DNA from: an uncultured Desulfobacteraceae bacterium
GTDB lineage: Bacteria; Desulfobacterota; Desulfobacteria; Desulfobacterales; UBA5852
Length of the DNA stretch: 64,000 bases
Reading direction: 5' to 3'
Assembly (NCBI GenBank): GCA_913060875.1
Contig: CAJXSL010000016.1
Location: 1 to 64,000, forward strand
The position numbers and the translations under genes were made by a program. This document shows positions 41,218 to 49,125 of the stretch, in pieces. Under the pieces are notes generated by a model, which saw only the letters and a program-made list of their open reading frames with translations, did no database searches and was not told the origin of the DNA. Numbering within the stretch: position 1 is the stretch's first letter; each line of letters starts with the position of its first letter.

Positions 41218-41285
41218 TTGACAACCTTTCATTTGGCCGGTACAGAACCTTTCATTTGGCCGATATAAAACTTTTCATTTGGCCG
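41218..41285 (+). promoter_or_regulatory. Three 23-bp-spaced direct repeats over a promoter before the DUF4143 ATPase
   Basis: C(C/T)TTTCATTTGGCCG occurs at 41225-41239, 41248-41262 and 41271-41285, a period of exactly 23 bp. TTGACA (41218-41223) with TACAGA 17 bp later could be a promoter; the first repeat then fills the -35/-10 spacer. Alternatively the block is the multi-repeat end of a lost IS21-like element, since such ends carry tandem copies of a similar length. Confidence 0.55.
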
Positions 41286-41310
41286 GCTATTTGGTTTCCG
41301 TATCGACACA

Positions 41311-42555
41311 ATGACCGAACCGACTCTATATCCAAGATTTGCACGCATTCGTGTGGAGGAAGCGTTACTCGACACACCGGTGGTGCTGATCCATGGGCCG
41401 CGTCAGTGTGGCAAGACTACACTGGCCCGAATGGTCGGGGACGCGGCTGGCTATGAATACATTTCATTTGACGACGATGTCCAATTAGCCGCTGCCCAAT
41501 CCGATCCGGTAGGTTTTGTGGCCGACCTGCCAGATAAAAGTATTCTCGATGAGGTCCAACGTGTGCCGGCCCTGTTTCTGGCCTTGAAATCGGCTGTGGA
41601 CCGTCGCAGAAGGCCCGGGCGCTTCATATTGACAGGTTCGGCCAATATCTTGCTGTTGCCGAAATTGGCGGATTCGCTGGCGGGTCGAATGGAAATCCTG
41701 CGGCTGCATCCGTTGACGCAGGATGAACTTGCCGGGAAAAAATCTCGCTACCTGTATACGCTTTTTCATGGTCGCTTTATGAACCGTCGTTTTGAACGAC
41801 TGGGCCCCGATCTTGCCAAACGGATTGTCGATGGTGGCTATCCCGCGGCGGTTTCACGCGCAGTCCCGAAACGGCGGGCCGCGTGGTATCGCGACTATAT
41901 TCAAACTCTGGTGCAGCGTGATGTACGTGATTTAGCGAGGATCAGCGCTTTATCCGCAATACCGCAACTGCTTCAACTTGCCGCTGGGCAAACAGCCCGA
42001 CTAGTCAATGTGGCTGAAATGGCCTCTGCCTTTCAGCTGAGCCGCCCGACCATTCGGGATTATGTGGTGTTGCTGGAGCGCATATTCCTCCTGGAGCATC
42101 TTCGGCCATGGTTCAGCAACCGACTGAAACGCCTCATCAAAACGCCCAAATTGCATCTTACGGATACCGGTATGGCTTCAGTGCTGCTCGGAATGGATGC
42201 CGAAACGCTCAGCAAAGACCGCACGATTTTGGGACAGCTACTGGAAACTTTTGTTTTTCAGGAACTAAGGAGGCAGGCAAGCTGGAGCGATGGTCCGATT
42301 CATTTCTACCATTTCCGCGACAAGGACGGCGTTGAGGTGGATATTGTAATGGAACGGGCTGGTAAAGTGGCGGGTGTCGAGATCAAAGCTGCGGCTACAG
42401 TTACGGGAAAAGATTTTCGGGGATTGAGAAAGCTTCGTGAAACGAACAAAGAACGTTTCGTTGCGGGTGTTGTGGCATATGATGGCGAAAGTGTGGTCGG
42501 TTTTGGTGAGAATTTATACGCTGTGCCAATTCGTGCCCTTTGGGAGTGGACTTAA
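41311..42555 (+). CDS. AAA-type ATPase with C-terminal DUF4143 (nuclease-like) domain
   Basis: This 414-residue protein has an ATPase core with Walker A VVLIHGPRQCGKTTLARMVG and Walker B KSILDEVQRVPALF, and the sensor-like RFILTGSANILLLPKLADSLAGR in outline. The C-terminal DUF4143 region begins with YIQTLVQRDVRDLARI, has a helix-turn-helix-like VNVAEMASAFQLSRPTIRDYV, and ends in a PD-(D/E)xK-like part (RDKDGVEVDIVMER and GVEIKAAATV). Such proteins are common, often variable, and of uncertain role. GC content and context suggest an accessory gene. No ribosome-binding site is evident at the ATG. Confidence 0.85.
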   Translation: MTEPTLYPRFARIRVEEALLDTPVVLIHGPRQCGKTTLARMVGDAAGYEYISFDDDVQLAAAQSDPVGFVADLPDKSILDEVQRVPALFLALKSAVDRRRRPGRFILTGSANILLLPKLADSLAGRMEILRLHPLTQDELAGKKSRYLYTLFHGRFMNRRFERLGPDLAKRIVDGGYPAAVSRAVPKRRAAWYRDYIQTLVQRDVRDLARISALSAIPQLLQLAAGQTARLVNVAEMASAFQLSRPTIRDYVVLLERIFLLEHLRPWFSNRLKRLIKTPKLHLTDTGMASVLLGMDAETLSKDRTILGQLLETFVFQELRRQASWSDGPIHFYHFRDKDGVEVDIVMERAGKVAGVEIKAAATVTGKDFRGLRKLRETNKERFVAGVVAYDGESVVGFGENLYAVPIRALWEWT

Positions 42556-42599
42556 ACCGAACATTTCATGCCTCTCTCGCATTAATTTATTTCAATTGA

Positions 42600-43481
42600 T
42601 CACGACGGATCGCCTGGTGCTGGTGCTCCGAGATCCTGGGCACGCTTGACTTGGAACCAGGTTTCATAGACGGTGTCCATGGCTTCGGAATCGGGACGCT
42701 GCCCGGCTGCCATGCCGCCGCCCATACGACCTCCCATACCCCCGCGCATGCCACCGCCCCTGCCGCCTCGTATGCCGCCGCCTTTGCCCCCTCTCCTATC
42801 GCCCGATTCCTCAGGAGGCGTGGACGGTTTCTCCGGGGTTGGCATTTCGACAATGTCAAATCCGAGCCCCAGGGTTTCCCCAAACCGGCCGCTGATAAAG
42901 CTTTCCTGAATGGCGAATTGGATGCTGACTTCACAGACATAGCCGTCCTGTTTATTGGAAACGATGCCGTAGGCAACTCCGGAGCGGCGGGCCGCGGCTT
43001 CGGTCATATCGATCGGGCCGGTCGCTTCCGGGTAGGTGATGGTCAGCCCGCGCGGCGGCCTTTCTCCGCGTGTTGGGCGAGACGCTTGGTTTCGGGGCCT
43101 CTTTTCCCCGGGATCCGGTTGACCGGTCCGCGGGGCAAGACCCGGAATGTGAACGCCGAAAGTGGGGGTTTCGCCGCCGTCCAGATCAATCCGGAGGTTA
43201 AGCCCTGATGCGGCCAGGGTATCCATAAGCGCTTCGTCACGGGTGGCAAAACAGATATGGAGGGTCTCCTGGTCGTTCATGACCCGGATGGTCAGCTCAG
43301 GGTCCTTGTCCTGCCATTCAGGGATCGGCGGCCAATCGTCGTCCATACCGTCAGGACGGATGGGGGCGGCGCACCATTGGCTGGAGACGGCCGCCGGCCC
43401 GGAAGCGCAACCGGAAGCGGACAGGGCCAGGAAAAGCCCTGAAATGCAAAGAACGGAAAACCTAATAAAATTTCTGGACAT
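42600..43481 (-). CDS. Lipoprotein with a Gly/Arg/Met-rich tail, function unknown
   Basis: This 293-residue protein starts with a lipoprotein signal (LFLALSASGCASG, Cys about residue 25). Residues about 40-110 (IRPDGMDDDWPPIPEW, TIRVMNDQETLHICF and LNLRIDLDG) resemble the substrate-binding CBM9-like or DOMON-like beta-sandwich found in exported proteins. A Pro/Arg-rich linker follows. The region about 235-275 is low-complexity Gly/Arg/Met (KGGGIRGGRGGGMRGGMGGR). The C-terminus reads TVYETWFQVKRAQDLG. GAGG lies before the ATG. The surface role is unknown. Confidence 0.65.
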   Translation of the reverse strand: MSRNFIRFSVLCISGLFLALSASGCASGPAAVSSQWCAAPIRPDGMDDDWPPIPEWQDKDPELTIRVMNDQETLHICFATRDEALMDTLAASGLNLRIDLDGGETPTFGVHIPGLAPRTGQPDPGEKRPRNQASRPTRGERPPRGLTITYPEATGPIDMTEAAARRSGVAYGIVSNKQDGYVCEVSIQFAIQESFISGRFGETLGLGFDIVEMPTPEKPSTPPEESGDRRGGKGGGIRGGRGGGMRGGMGGRMGGGMAAGQRPDSEAMDTVYETWFQVKRAQDLGAPAPGDPS

Positions 43482-43770
43482 GCAAACCTCACCGGGAGTC
43501 TGTGGACCAGCGGTCCTGTTGATAGATGATTTTTTTACCCTTAGGTCGCTTCGGGGGCTGATAAAGTTACAGACGGCCCGGTGAAAACCGTAATCTATTG
43601 ATAGCCTGATGCTATCGTTTTCGAATCACGGCCTGTCCAGGACACCGATTGGGGATCCGGTAATCGTCACGTATACTTTTGAAGTACGCTGTGATAGCAA
43701 TGACCGATTCGCCGTTGGCGGGAAAAACGATAAAACCGCGTTTGTGGGTACTCGATACGGATAGGAAAAA

Positions 43771-44469
43771 ATGGCAAGGATTACGTTAAAAAAACTGGCG
43801 TCGCCCAGGATCATTTCATGGGCACTGACAACTGCGGTTCGCATGTGGTTCGGCACGGTCCGCGTCGAGATTCTGAACCGTGACGTGTTTGAACGGTTTG
43901 CACGGGATCCGTCATCCGGCAACATCGTGGCCGGGGCCTGGCATCGTAACGCCGTTTTCCTGTTCTACTTTTTTCGCACCCTGGGCCCCCGTGGTGTCAT
44001 GATCAGCCGCAGCAAGGACGGGGATGTCGTGGCGAATGTGGCCCGCCGCTTCGGGTACACCACAATGCGGGGGTCATCGTCGAAGGGAGGCGCCCGGGCC
44101 CTTCAGCAGATGATCGCCTACATGAAAGAAACCCATGAAAAGCGGTTGTGCGGAACGCCGGTGGACGGTCCCCGCGGTCCGGCCCGTGTCGTAAAAAAAG
44201 GGATGCTGGCCGTGGCCAAGGAGTCGGGGGCCCTGTTCGTTCCCATCGCATGTTCCGGAACCCGTGTCCTGACGTTTCACAAGGCATGGGACAAGACGAT
44301 GATTCCACTGCCATTCAGTAAAATGGTCATCGATTTCGGCGAACCCTTTTCCATCGCCTCCGATGCCGATGATGCGGAAATGGAAACCATGCGGCTTCGC
44401 GCGGAGCAGATGCTGAATGACATGACCGACAACCTCGATCGGATTTGTGGTTATGCGTTGCCGGTATAG
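43771..44469 (+). CDS. Lysophospholipid acyltransferase family protein (DUF374)
   Basis: This 232-residue protein has an N-terminal hydrophobic helix and the DUF374 order of motifs. GAWHRNAVFLFYFF contains the HxxxxF variant, SRSKDGDVVANVARRFGYTTMRGSSSKGG (in outline) the substrate region, and VDGPRGPARVVKKG the acceptor-binding part. SGALFVPIACSG completes it. Relatives attach acyl groups to lipid A precursors or lysophospholipids at the inner membrane. The substrate is not determined. AGGAAAAA precedes the ATG. Confidence 0.85.
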   Translation: MARITLKKLASPRIISWALTTAVRMWFGTVRVEILNRDVFERFARDPSSGNIVAGAWHRNAVFLFYFFRTLGPRGVMISRSKDGDVVANVARRFGYTTMRGSSSKGGARALQQMIAYMKETHEKRLCGTPVDGPRGPARVVKKGMLAVAKESGALFVPIACSGTRVLTFHKAWDKTMIPLPFSKMVIDFGEPFSIASDADDAEMETMRLRAEQMLNDMTDNLDRICGYALPV

Positions 44470-44521
44470 CCGGGCAAGGGAAAGCGTTTCGCTTCCCTAG
44501 TGTGGCTTTTTCGCCTCACAC

Positions 44522-45490
44522 TCAGGTAAACCTGTATCTGGCGGTGCGCTTGTCGCCGCTCTTTTCAAGCATCCCCGTTTGAACGCCAAACTGGAGATCC
44601 CGGCTGGCCGTGGCTGTGGAGATGGTTTTGAAAATGGAAAGATAGTCTTTGCGTGTGAACGATCGATCGCCAAAAGCGCTTTGGGCCAGTTCGAGCCGGG
44701 AGGCGGCATTAAGGGAGACGGGGCCGGTTTGATCGATCAATTCATCCAGTGATGCGCTTATCAGTGACAGCATGAAGATCACAAAATTGGTGCCGTCGCC
44801 GGTGTCGTCCCCAGCCGCGAGTTCACGGTAGTAGTCCTGCTGGTGCTCCTTGATGTATGCTTCAACGGGTAGAAATTCGAACACGGGGTGATACCGCATC
44901 AGGAGTATGGTTTGCCAGAGCCGGCCCATACGCCCATTCCCATCCATGAACGGATGAATGAACTCAAGCTGATAATGGACGCGACAGGATTGAACCAGCA
45001 GATGGTCATCCGTCGTCCCGACATAGTCGCAAAGGGCCTGGATCATGGCCGCCACGTCCTGCCAAGGGGGGGCTTCATGGAAGCGATTGCCCGGGCGGAG
45101 AACTCCGATCGGCCCTTTTCGAAACGTCCCTGCCGACGGGATCAATCCTTTCATCAAGATATGGTGGGCCCTCAAAAGCGAATCGATGGAACCCGGGTCG
45201 AATGTGCCCAACTGGTCATAAACGGCAATGGCATTCTGGACTCCGAGGATATCCTGGCGGGGACCGACGACCCGTTTGCGGTCGATCAATGCGGTTACCT
45301 GATCCCGCGTAAGTGAGTTGCCTTCGATGGCCAGGGACGCCTGGATGGTCTGGATGCGGTTTTGCCGGCGCAGCTTCGGGGGGGGGCGCTGAAGGTTGAT
45401 CCCCTCCAACTGGCCGATCCGTTTGGCGATATCCGTCAGGTGGTGAATCACATCGGCGGTCACGCGGCAATGAGCTATTGTCGGTTTCAT
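44522..45490 (-). CDS. Fic family protein (probable AMP-transferase) with N-terminal inhibitory motif
   Basis: This 322-residue protein carries the Fic catalytic loop HPFMDGNGRMGRL near residue 178, with the flap region before it. The N-terminal SLAIEGNSL matches the (S/T)xxxE(G/N) inhibitory helix, so it is the self-inhibited class with the inhibitor inside the same chain. The C-terminal 70 residues (FTRKDYLSIFKTISTATASRDLQFGVQTGMLEKSG in outline) are a winged helix. Fic domains usually transfer AMP to hydroxyl groups of target proteins. The winged helix and a palindrome in its own promoter suggest autoregulation. The mRNA is probably leaderless, as the -10 element ends eight bases before the ATG. 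Confidence 0.88.
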   Translation of the reverse strand: MKPTIAHCRVTADVIHHLTDIAKRIGQLEGINLQRPPPKLRRQNRIQTIQASLAIEGNSLTRDQVTALIDRKRVVGPRQDILGVQNAIAVYDQLGTFDPGSIDSLLRAHHILMKGLIPSAGTFRKGPIGVLRPGNRFHEAPPWQDVAAMIQALCDYVGTTDDHLLVQSCRVHYQLEFIHPFMDGNGRMGRLWQTILLMRYHPVFEFLPVEAYIKEHQQDYYRELAAGDDTGDGTNFVIFMLSLISASLDELIDQTGPVSLNAASRLELAQSAFGDRSFTRKDYLSIFKTISTATASRDLQFGVQTGMLEKSGDKRTARYRFT

Positions 45491-45495
45491 TTATA

Positions 45496-45527
45496 ATGAT
45501 AGTATCATACGATACTATCATAGTCAA
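45496..45527 (-). promoter_or_regulatory. Promoter and palindromic operator of the Fic gene
   Basis: On the minus strand TTGACT (45527-45522), 17 bp, then TACTAT (45504-45499) forms a promoter, and the ATG follows eight bases later. A perfect 11-bp inverted repeat (ATGATAGTATC, 4-bp gap, GATACTATCAT; 45496-45521) covers the spacer and the -10 element. A repressor bound here would block transcription. The Fic protein's own winged helix is a candidate. Confidence 0.65.
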
Positions 45528-45728
45528 TGGTCAGGCCACCCGTAACTAATTAAAATCGGGTCAAGGATATTGAAATTTGTCTCATTATCTTTGCATTTTA
45601 TAAACAATTTTGGTAACGTTCGTTCCACTTTTAAAGCTGGCCCAACCCCTATCGTGCAATGCGACCCGCTCAAGCCTTTTTGGATTCTAAGCCATAGACT
45701 TAATCTTCACTACCTGTGGAGGGCTCAA

Positions 45729-46238
45729 ATGAAGAACCTGCTCGCTGCCGGCTGCATTTTCGCAATTCTTATCTCAGGTTGCTCCACTGGAGGCATTGGA
45801 AAAAGCTCCGTAAAGATAACAAAAGCGCAGATTTTGAACTTGGGTGCATATGAAGGGAATTTCATAAAGAGAAAAACCACGTCTGACGCTCAAGGCAAGG
45901 GTAATACATACGAAGATATTGAATTTGTAAGCGACTCTGACAAAATTCCTGCCGAAATTGGCAATCGATTTGGCATAAGGCTTGTCTTGCGAGGTGAACC
46001 AGATGGAAAAAGAGTTAAAGTACGCGTAGTGCGCCACCACCCGCCAATGCACAATCCGCATAAAAACAAAACAACTTCGCTCAACGAGTATACACGGAAG
46101 CTTCGAATCAATTCGCCACATCTGATTGGATATGGATTTGATGAAGAATGGGAGCTTGTTGAGGGTATGCACAGGTTCGAAATTTATTATGGCGAGCAAA
46201 AATTGGTCGATAAATCTTTCACTGTGTATAAGCCATAA
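45729..46238 (+). CDS. DUF3859-type lipoprotein
   Basis: This 169-residue protein has a lipoprotein signal ending LISGC (Cys about 18). The body, ILNLGAYEGNFIKRKTTSD ... DKIPAEIGNRFGIRLVLRG ... IGYGFDEEWELVEGMHRFEI, matches the DUF3859 pattern as I recall it. Function unknown. The start is the ATG at 45729, because GTGGAGGG stands just before it and the signal follows. The gene is notably AT-richer than its surroundings, as are the next ones, which suggests transfer. Confidence 0.72.
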   Translation: MKNLLAAGCIFAILISGCSTGGIGKSSVKITKAQILNLGAYEGNFIKRKTTSDAQGKGNTYEDIEFVSDSDKIPAEIGNRFGIRLVLRGEPDGKRVKVRVVRHHPPMHNPHKNKTTSLNEYTRKLRINSPHLIGYGFDEEWELVEGMHRFEIYYGEQKLVDKSFTVYKP

Positions 46239-46317
46239 TCTACCCTTTCAGCATCATCATAACCGAAAATTACGCGGCATCTTTACGAAAATCCATTTCG
46301 TTCGAGGGGGGCACTCT

Positions 46318-47022
46318 ATGGTGCGTTTTTGCGTTCGATTCTTATTGGTCTTTTGTATTCTATCAAGCGCTGGTTGCGCGATGATGCGAACAGAGCGAAA
46401 GGTCGTTCCTGACAATGTGTTCATGTCTTCAAGACACCCAGATATCAATATCAAAATAGATCAGAGTCTGAAGTACATCGGAAAGGCTACCGCTTCAAAA
46501 TACTCTAAGCACAAAACTCATCCTGGTGGATCAAACGCATCTTTCGAATCACACCTCTTCGGGGAAGTTGGTGAAAATAATAAAATAAAGAGAGCGGTAA
46601 TCATACGATTTTTGAGAATACACACAGGCTTCTGGCTACCTGATAATTTTTCAAACGTAAAATTTATGCTCGATACCGGCATCGTTGATGTCAATGACAT
46701 AAACTATCAGTATGCTGTTTTTCCCGACACGAGTCCATTCATAAATTACGAGGAAATTTTTCTGTTTGATAGCGGTTATGTAGTACCGAATTGCTTTATT
46801 GTAAAAGCACTCGCCAGGCGAGAAGGAACTAACAATAAGCACAAGTATTATGTTGCGTACCTTGAAGCCGCACAGACTATTCTTGATGGTAAATATCGTT
46901 GCAAAAGTTGGACAAATCGCGACAACCTTGAAGGTGAGCAGAGGGAATATTTGACGACAATCGCAGAGAATTATAACAAGTGTATCGAAATCGGTTGTGG
47001 CATCCCAAAGGGGATTGAATAA
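46318..47022 (+). CDS. Hypothetical lipoprotein 1 of a small paralogous pair
   Basis: This 234-residue protein has a signal peptide with lipobox SSAGC (Cys about 19). The N-terminal mature part (VVPDNVFMSSRHPDINIKID) resembles the next gene's RCFISKHPNLKVQIKDKD, so the two are probably distant paralogues. The rest has no motif I recognise; it contains FINYEEIFLFDSGYVV and a C-terminal Cys pair (KCIEIGCGIP). GAGGGGGG precedes the ATG. The DNA is AT-rich compared with the window. Confidence 0.6.
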   Translation: MVRFCVRFLLVFCILSSAGCAMMRTERKVVPDNVFMSSRHPDINIKIDQSLKYIGKATASKYSKHKTHPGGSNASFESHLFGEVGENNKIKRAVIIRFLRIHTGFWLPDNFSNVKFMLDTGIVDVNDINYQYAVFPDTSPFINYEEIFLFDSGYVVPNCFIVKALARREGTNNKHKYYVAYLEAAQTILDGKYRCKSWTNRDNLEGEQREYLTTIAENYNKCIEIGCGIPKGIE

Positions 47023-47192
47023 TGACCCGATCCCTTGATTGTTGCGGAAGAGTTTAGCAGGTTCGCCCTTTACCATTAATTGGAAAAGTTAATATACGAT
47101 TCAACGGGCAGGGGCAGAAGGATTGAGAAGTGAGGCCCTGAAAAACGTATCGGGCACATTCGGGATAATTCATTGTAAAAATGGAGGGCGAT

Positions 47193-47747
47193 ATGAAGAT
47201 TAAATCAATCGTATTGTTATTGAGCGTGTTGGCCTTCGTGTCCTGCGCCACCATGGATACGGGGCGTCACTATGACGAAGGAAGCCGTTGCTTTATTTCC
47301 AAACACCCGAATCTCAAGGTCCAGATTAAAGACAAGGATGCGCGGGAAGCCAAAACGAATATCAAAGCAACGCATGCCTATGGATTCGATACGAACGATG
47401 GCGGTATTTTAATCGAAATCAAGAAGATTCAGCATCACAACTGGGATTACTTCTACAGCGACGAGGCGATTATCAAGAACATAAGGGGGGCTGTCTGTCT
47501 TGGAACGAAACCCATCAAGGATAAAAACTGGGTGAAGATGGCCTACTTCACGGAAGAAAAAAACATCCAGATCGGCTATTTCCGGCGCCAGGATCGCTAC
47601 TTGATTTGGGTCACCTATATCGAACACCATCCTGAGCAATCGGCCAACATCAAAGCCTACAAAAAAACACTCGAGATACCCCAGGGACTGCAAGACCAGA
47701 TTGACAGGCAGTTTGCCGTTGCCGATGCGAAGTTGGAGATTCTGTAA
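47193..47747 (+). CDS. Hypothetical lipoprotein 2 of a small paralogous pair
   Basis: This 184-residue protein starts MKIKSIVLLLSVLAFVSCAT, a lipoprotein signal with Cys at about 18. HPNLKVQIKDKDAREAKTN resembles the preceding lipoprotein. The C-terminus reads LEIPQGLQDQIDRQFAVADAKLEIL. No family is recognised. GGAGGGCGAT precedes the ATG at 47193, which is chosen over an ATG four codons upstream for that reason. It ends 65 bases before the GMC oxidoreductase gene. Confidence 0.62.
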   Translation: MKIKSIVLLLSVLAFVSCATMDTGRHYDEGSRCFISKHPNLKVQIKDKDAREAKTNIKATHAYGFDTNDGGILIEIKKIQHHNWDYFYSDEAIIKNIRGAVCLGTKPIKDKNWVKMAYFTEEKNIQIGYFRRQDRYLIWVTYIEHHPEQSANIKAYKKTLEIPQGLQDQIDRQFAVADAKLEIL

Positions 47748-47811
47748 GGCGCACAGATCAAAAACCATACCAAAATTTGGGATAGCTTCTACTTTCGCGA
47801 AAGGAACATCC

Positions 47812-49125
47812 ATGGTCACGAGGGAATGCGATGCGGTCGTCGTGGGGTCCGGTCCCGGCGGCGCCACAGTGGCCCGGGAGCTGGCCCGGGCGGGAAAGGA
47901 CGTGCTGCTTCTGGAAAAAGGCAAATACCACCGGGATCTCGGCTCCTACCTGGGTGCCGCCCGCATGCTGGACCGGGCGGGGTTCTACAAGAGCCGGGAG
48001 GGGGTTTCCATGCTCAAGGCCACCACGGCCGGGGGCGCCACCATGGTTTACTCCGGCTCGGCGGCCATGCCGCCCCCCTGGCTTTACCCGAAATACGGCA
48101 TCGACCTGAATCCCGATGCCCAGGAGACATGGGAGGAACTGGGCGTGGACTTCCTGCCCGACGACCTGGCCGGCGAAGCTTCCATGCGGGTCATGGACGC
48201 GGCCAACGCCATCGGCTACCAGTGGGAGAAGTCGCCCAAGATCATGGACACCGCCAAGTTCGTGAACGGCAAGTGCTGCGGCGCCCGCACCTCCCTGGGC
48301 TGCACCTGCGGCGCAAAGTGGACGGCCCGGGACTACATCACCCAGGCTGAATCTGCCGGGGCTGTGTTCCAGACCTCGGCGGAATGCCGGGACGTGATCG
48401 TGGCAAACGGAACGGCCAAGGGGGTGGTGGTTCGCCAAAACGGTGAGACTGCCGAGGTCCGTGCGCCAACCGTGGTGCTGGCGGCCGGCGGCATCCCCAC
48501 GCCGGTGCTGCTCCAGCGGGCGGGTATCGAGGATGCGGGCAAGGGGTGCGTCATCGATCCCACCATGCTGGTCTACGGGATCCATCCTGAGATCGGGGCT
48601 TCCGAAGATCCCCTGGTAAGCGTGGTCACCTGGGAGTTCTACGACCAGGGGATACGGCTGGGCACCCTCATCGATCCGCGGCTCATGACTTTTTTCAGCC
48701 TGGCCAAGACCGGTCCGGCCGGCGCCTGGAAAGCCCTGGCCTACGACCGGATGATCGGCATCCTCGTGAAGGTCAAGGACGAGCTGGGCGGACGGGTGGA
48801 CCGCGAGGGCCAGGTCTCCAAGGCCCTCACCGCGGCCGACTTGGAGAAGATGGACCGGGGGGCGGCCATTTCCCGGGAAATTCTTCGCAAGACCGGCTGC
48901 CCGGAAAGCGCCATCCTCCAGGGCGAAATCCGGGGCGCCCATCCCAGCGGCACCTGCCGCATCGGCGAGGTGGTGAACGACGACCTCGAAACCCAGATCG
49001 AAAACCTCTACGTGTGCGACGCCAGCATTTTCCCCGAGGCCCTGGACCGGCCCACGGTGATCACCATCATCGCGTTCGGTAAACGGCTGGTGCGCCACAT
49101 CCTGGCCAAGGAGAATCCGGCATGA
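47812..49125 (+). CDS. GMC-type FAD oxidoreductase 1
   Basis: This 437-residue flavoprotein opens with the ADP-binding fold VVVGSGPGGATVARELARAG and the second FAD segment LLLEKGKYH. GGATMVYSGSA is the GMC signature-1 region. The C-terminal substrate domain ends with AHPSGTCRIGEVV and ENLYVCDASIFPEALDRPTV, typical GMC (active-site His in HPSGTCR). A Cys cluster CCGARTSLGCTCGAKWTARDY lies mid-protein, as in long-chain alcohol oxidase types. It oxidises an alcohol or an analogous C-H group; in an anaerobe the acceptor is unlikely to be oxygen. It overlaps the next gene (ATGA) and shares an operon with a BKACE enzyme. Confidence 0.85.
   Translation: MVTRECDAVVVGSGPGGATVARELARAGKDVLLLEKGKYHRDLGSYLGAARMLDRAGFYKSREGVSMLKATTAGGATMVYSGSAAMPPPWLYPKYGIDLNPDAQETWEELGVDFLPDDLAGEASMRVMDAANAIGYQWEKSPKIMDTAKFVNGKCCGARTSLGCTCGAKWTARDYITQAESAGAVFQTSAECRDVIVANGTAKGVVVRQNGETAEVRAPTVVLAAGGIPTPVLLQRAGIEDAGKGCVIDPTMLVYGIHPEIGASEDPLVSVVTWEFYDQGIRLGTLIDPRLMTFFSLAKTGPAGAWKALAYDRMIGILVKVKDELGGRVDREGQVSKALTAADLEKMDRGAAISREILRKTGCPESAILQGEIRGAHPSGTCRIGEVVNDDLETQIENLYVCDASIFPEALDRPTVITIIAFGKRLVRHILAKENPA

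Noticed and set aside
41225-41285. CRISPR-like array
   Set aside because: There are only three units, the 8-bp gaps between them are too short to be spacers, and no cas gene is present.
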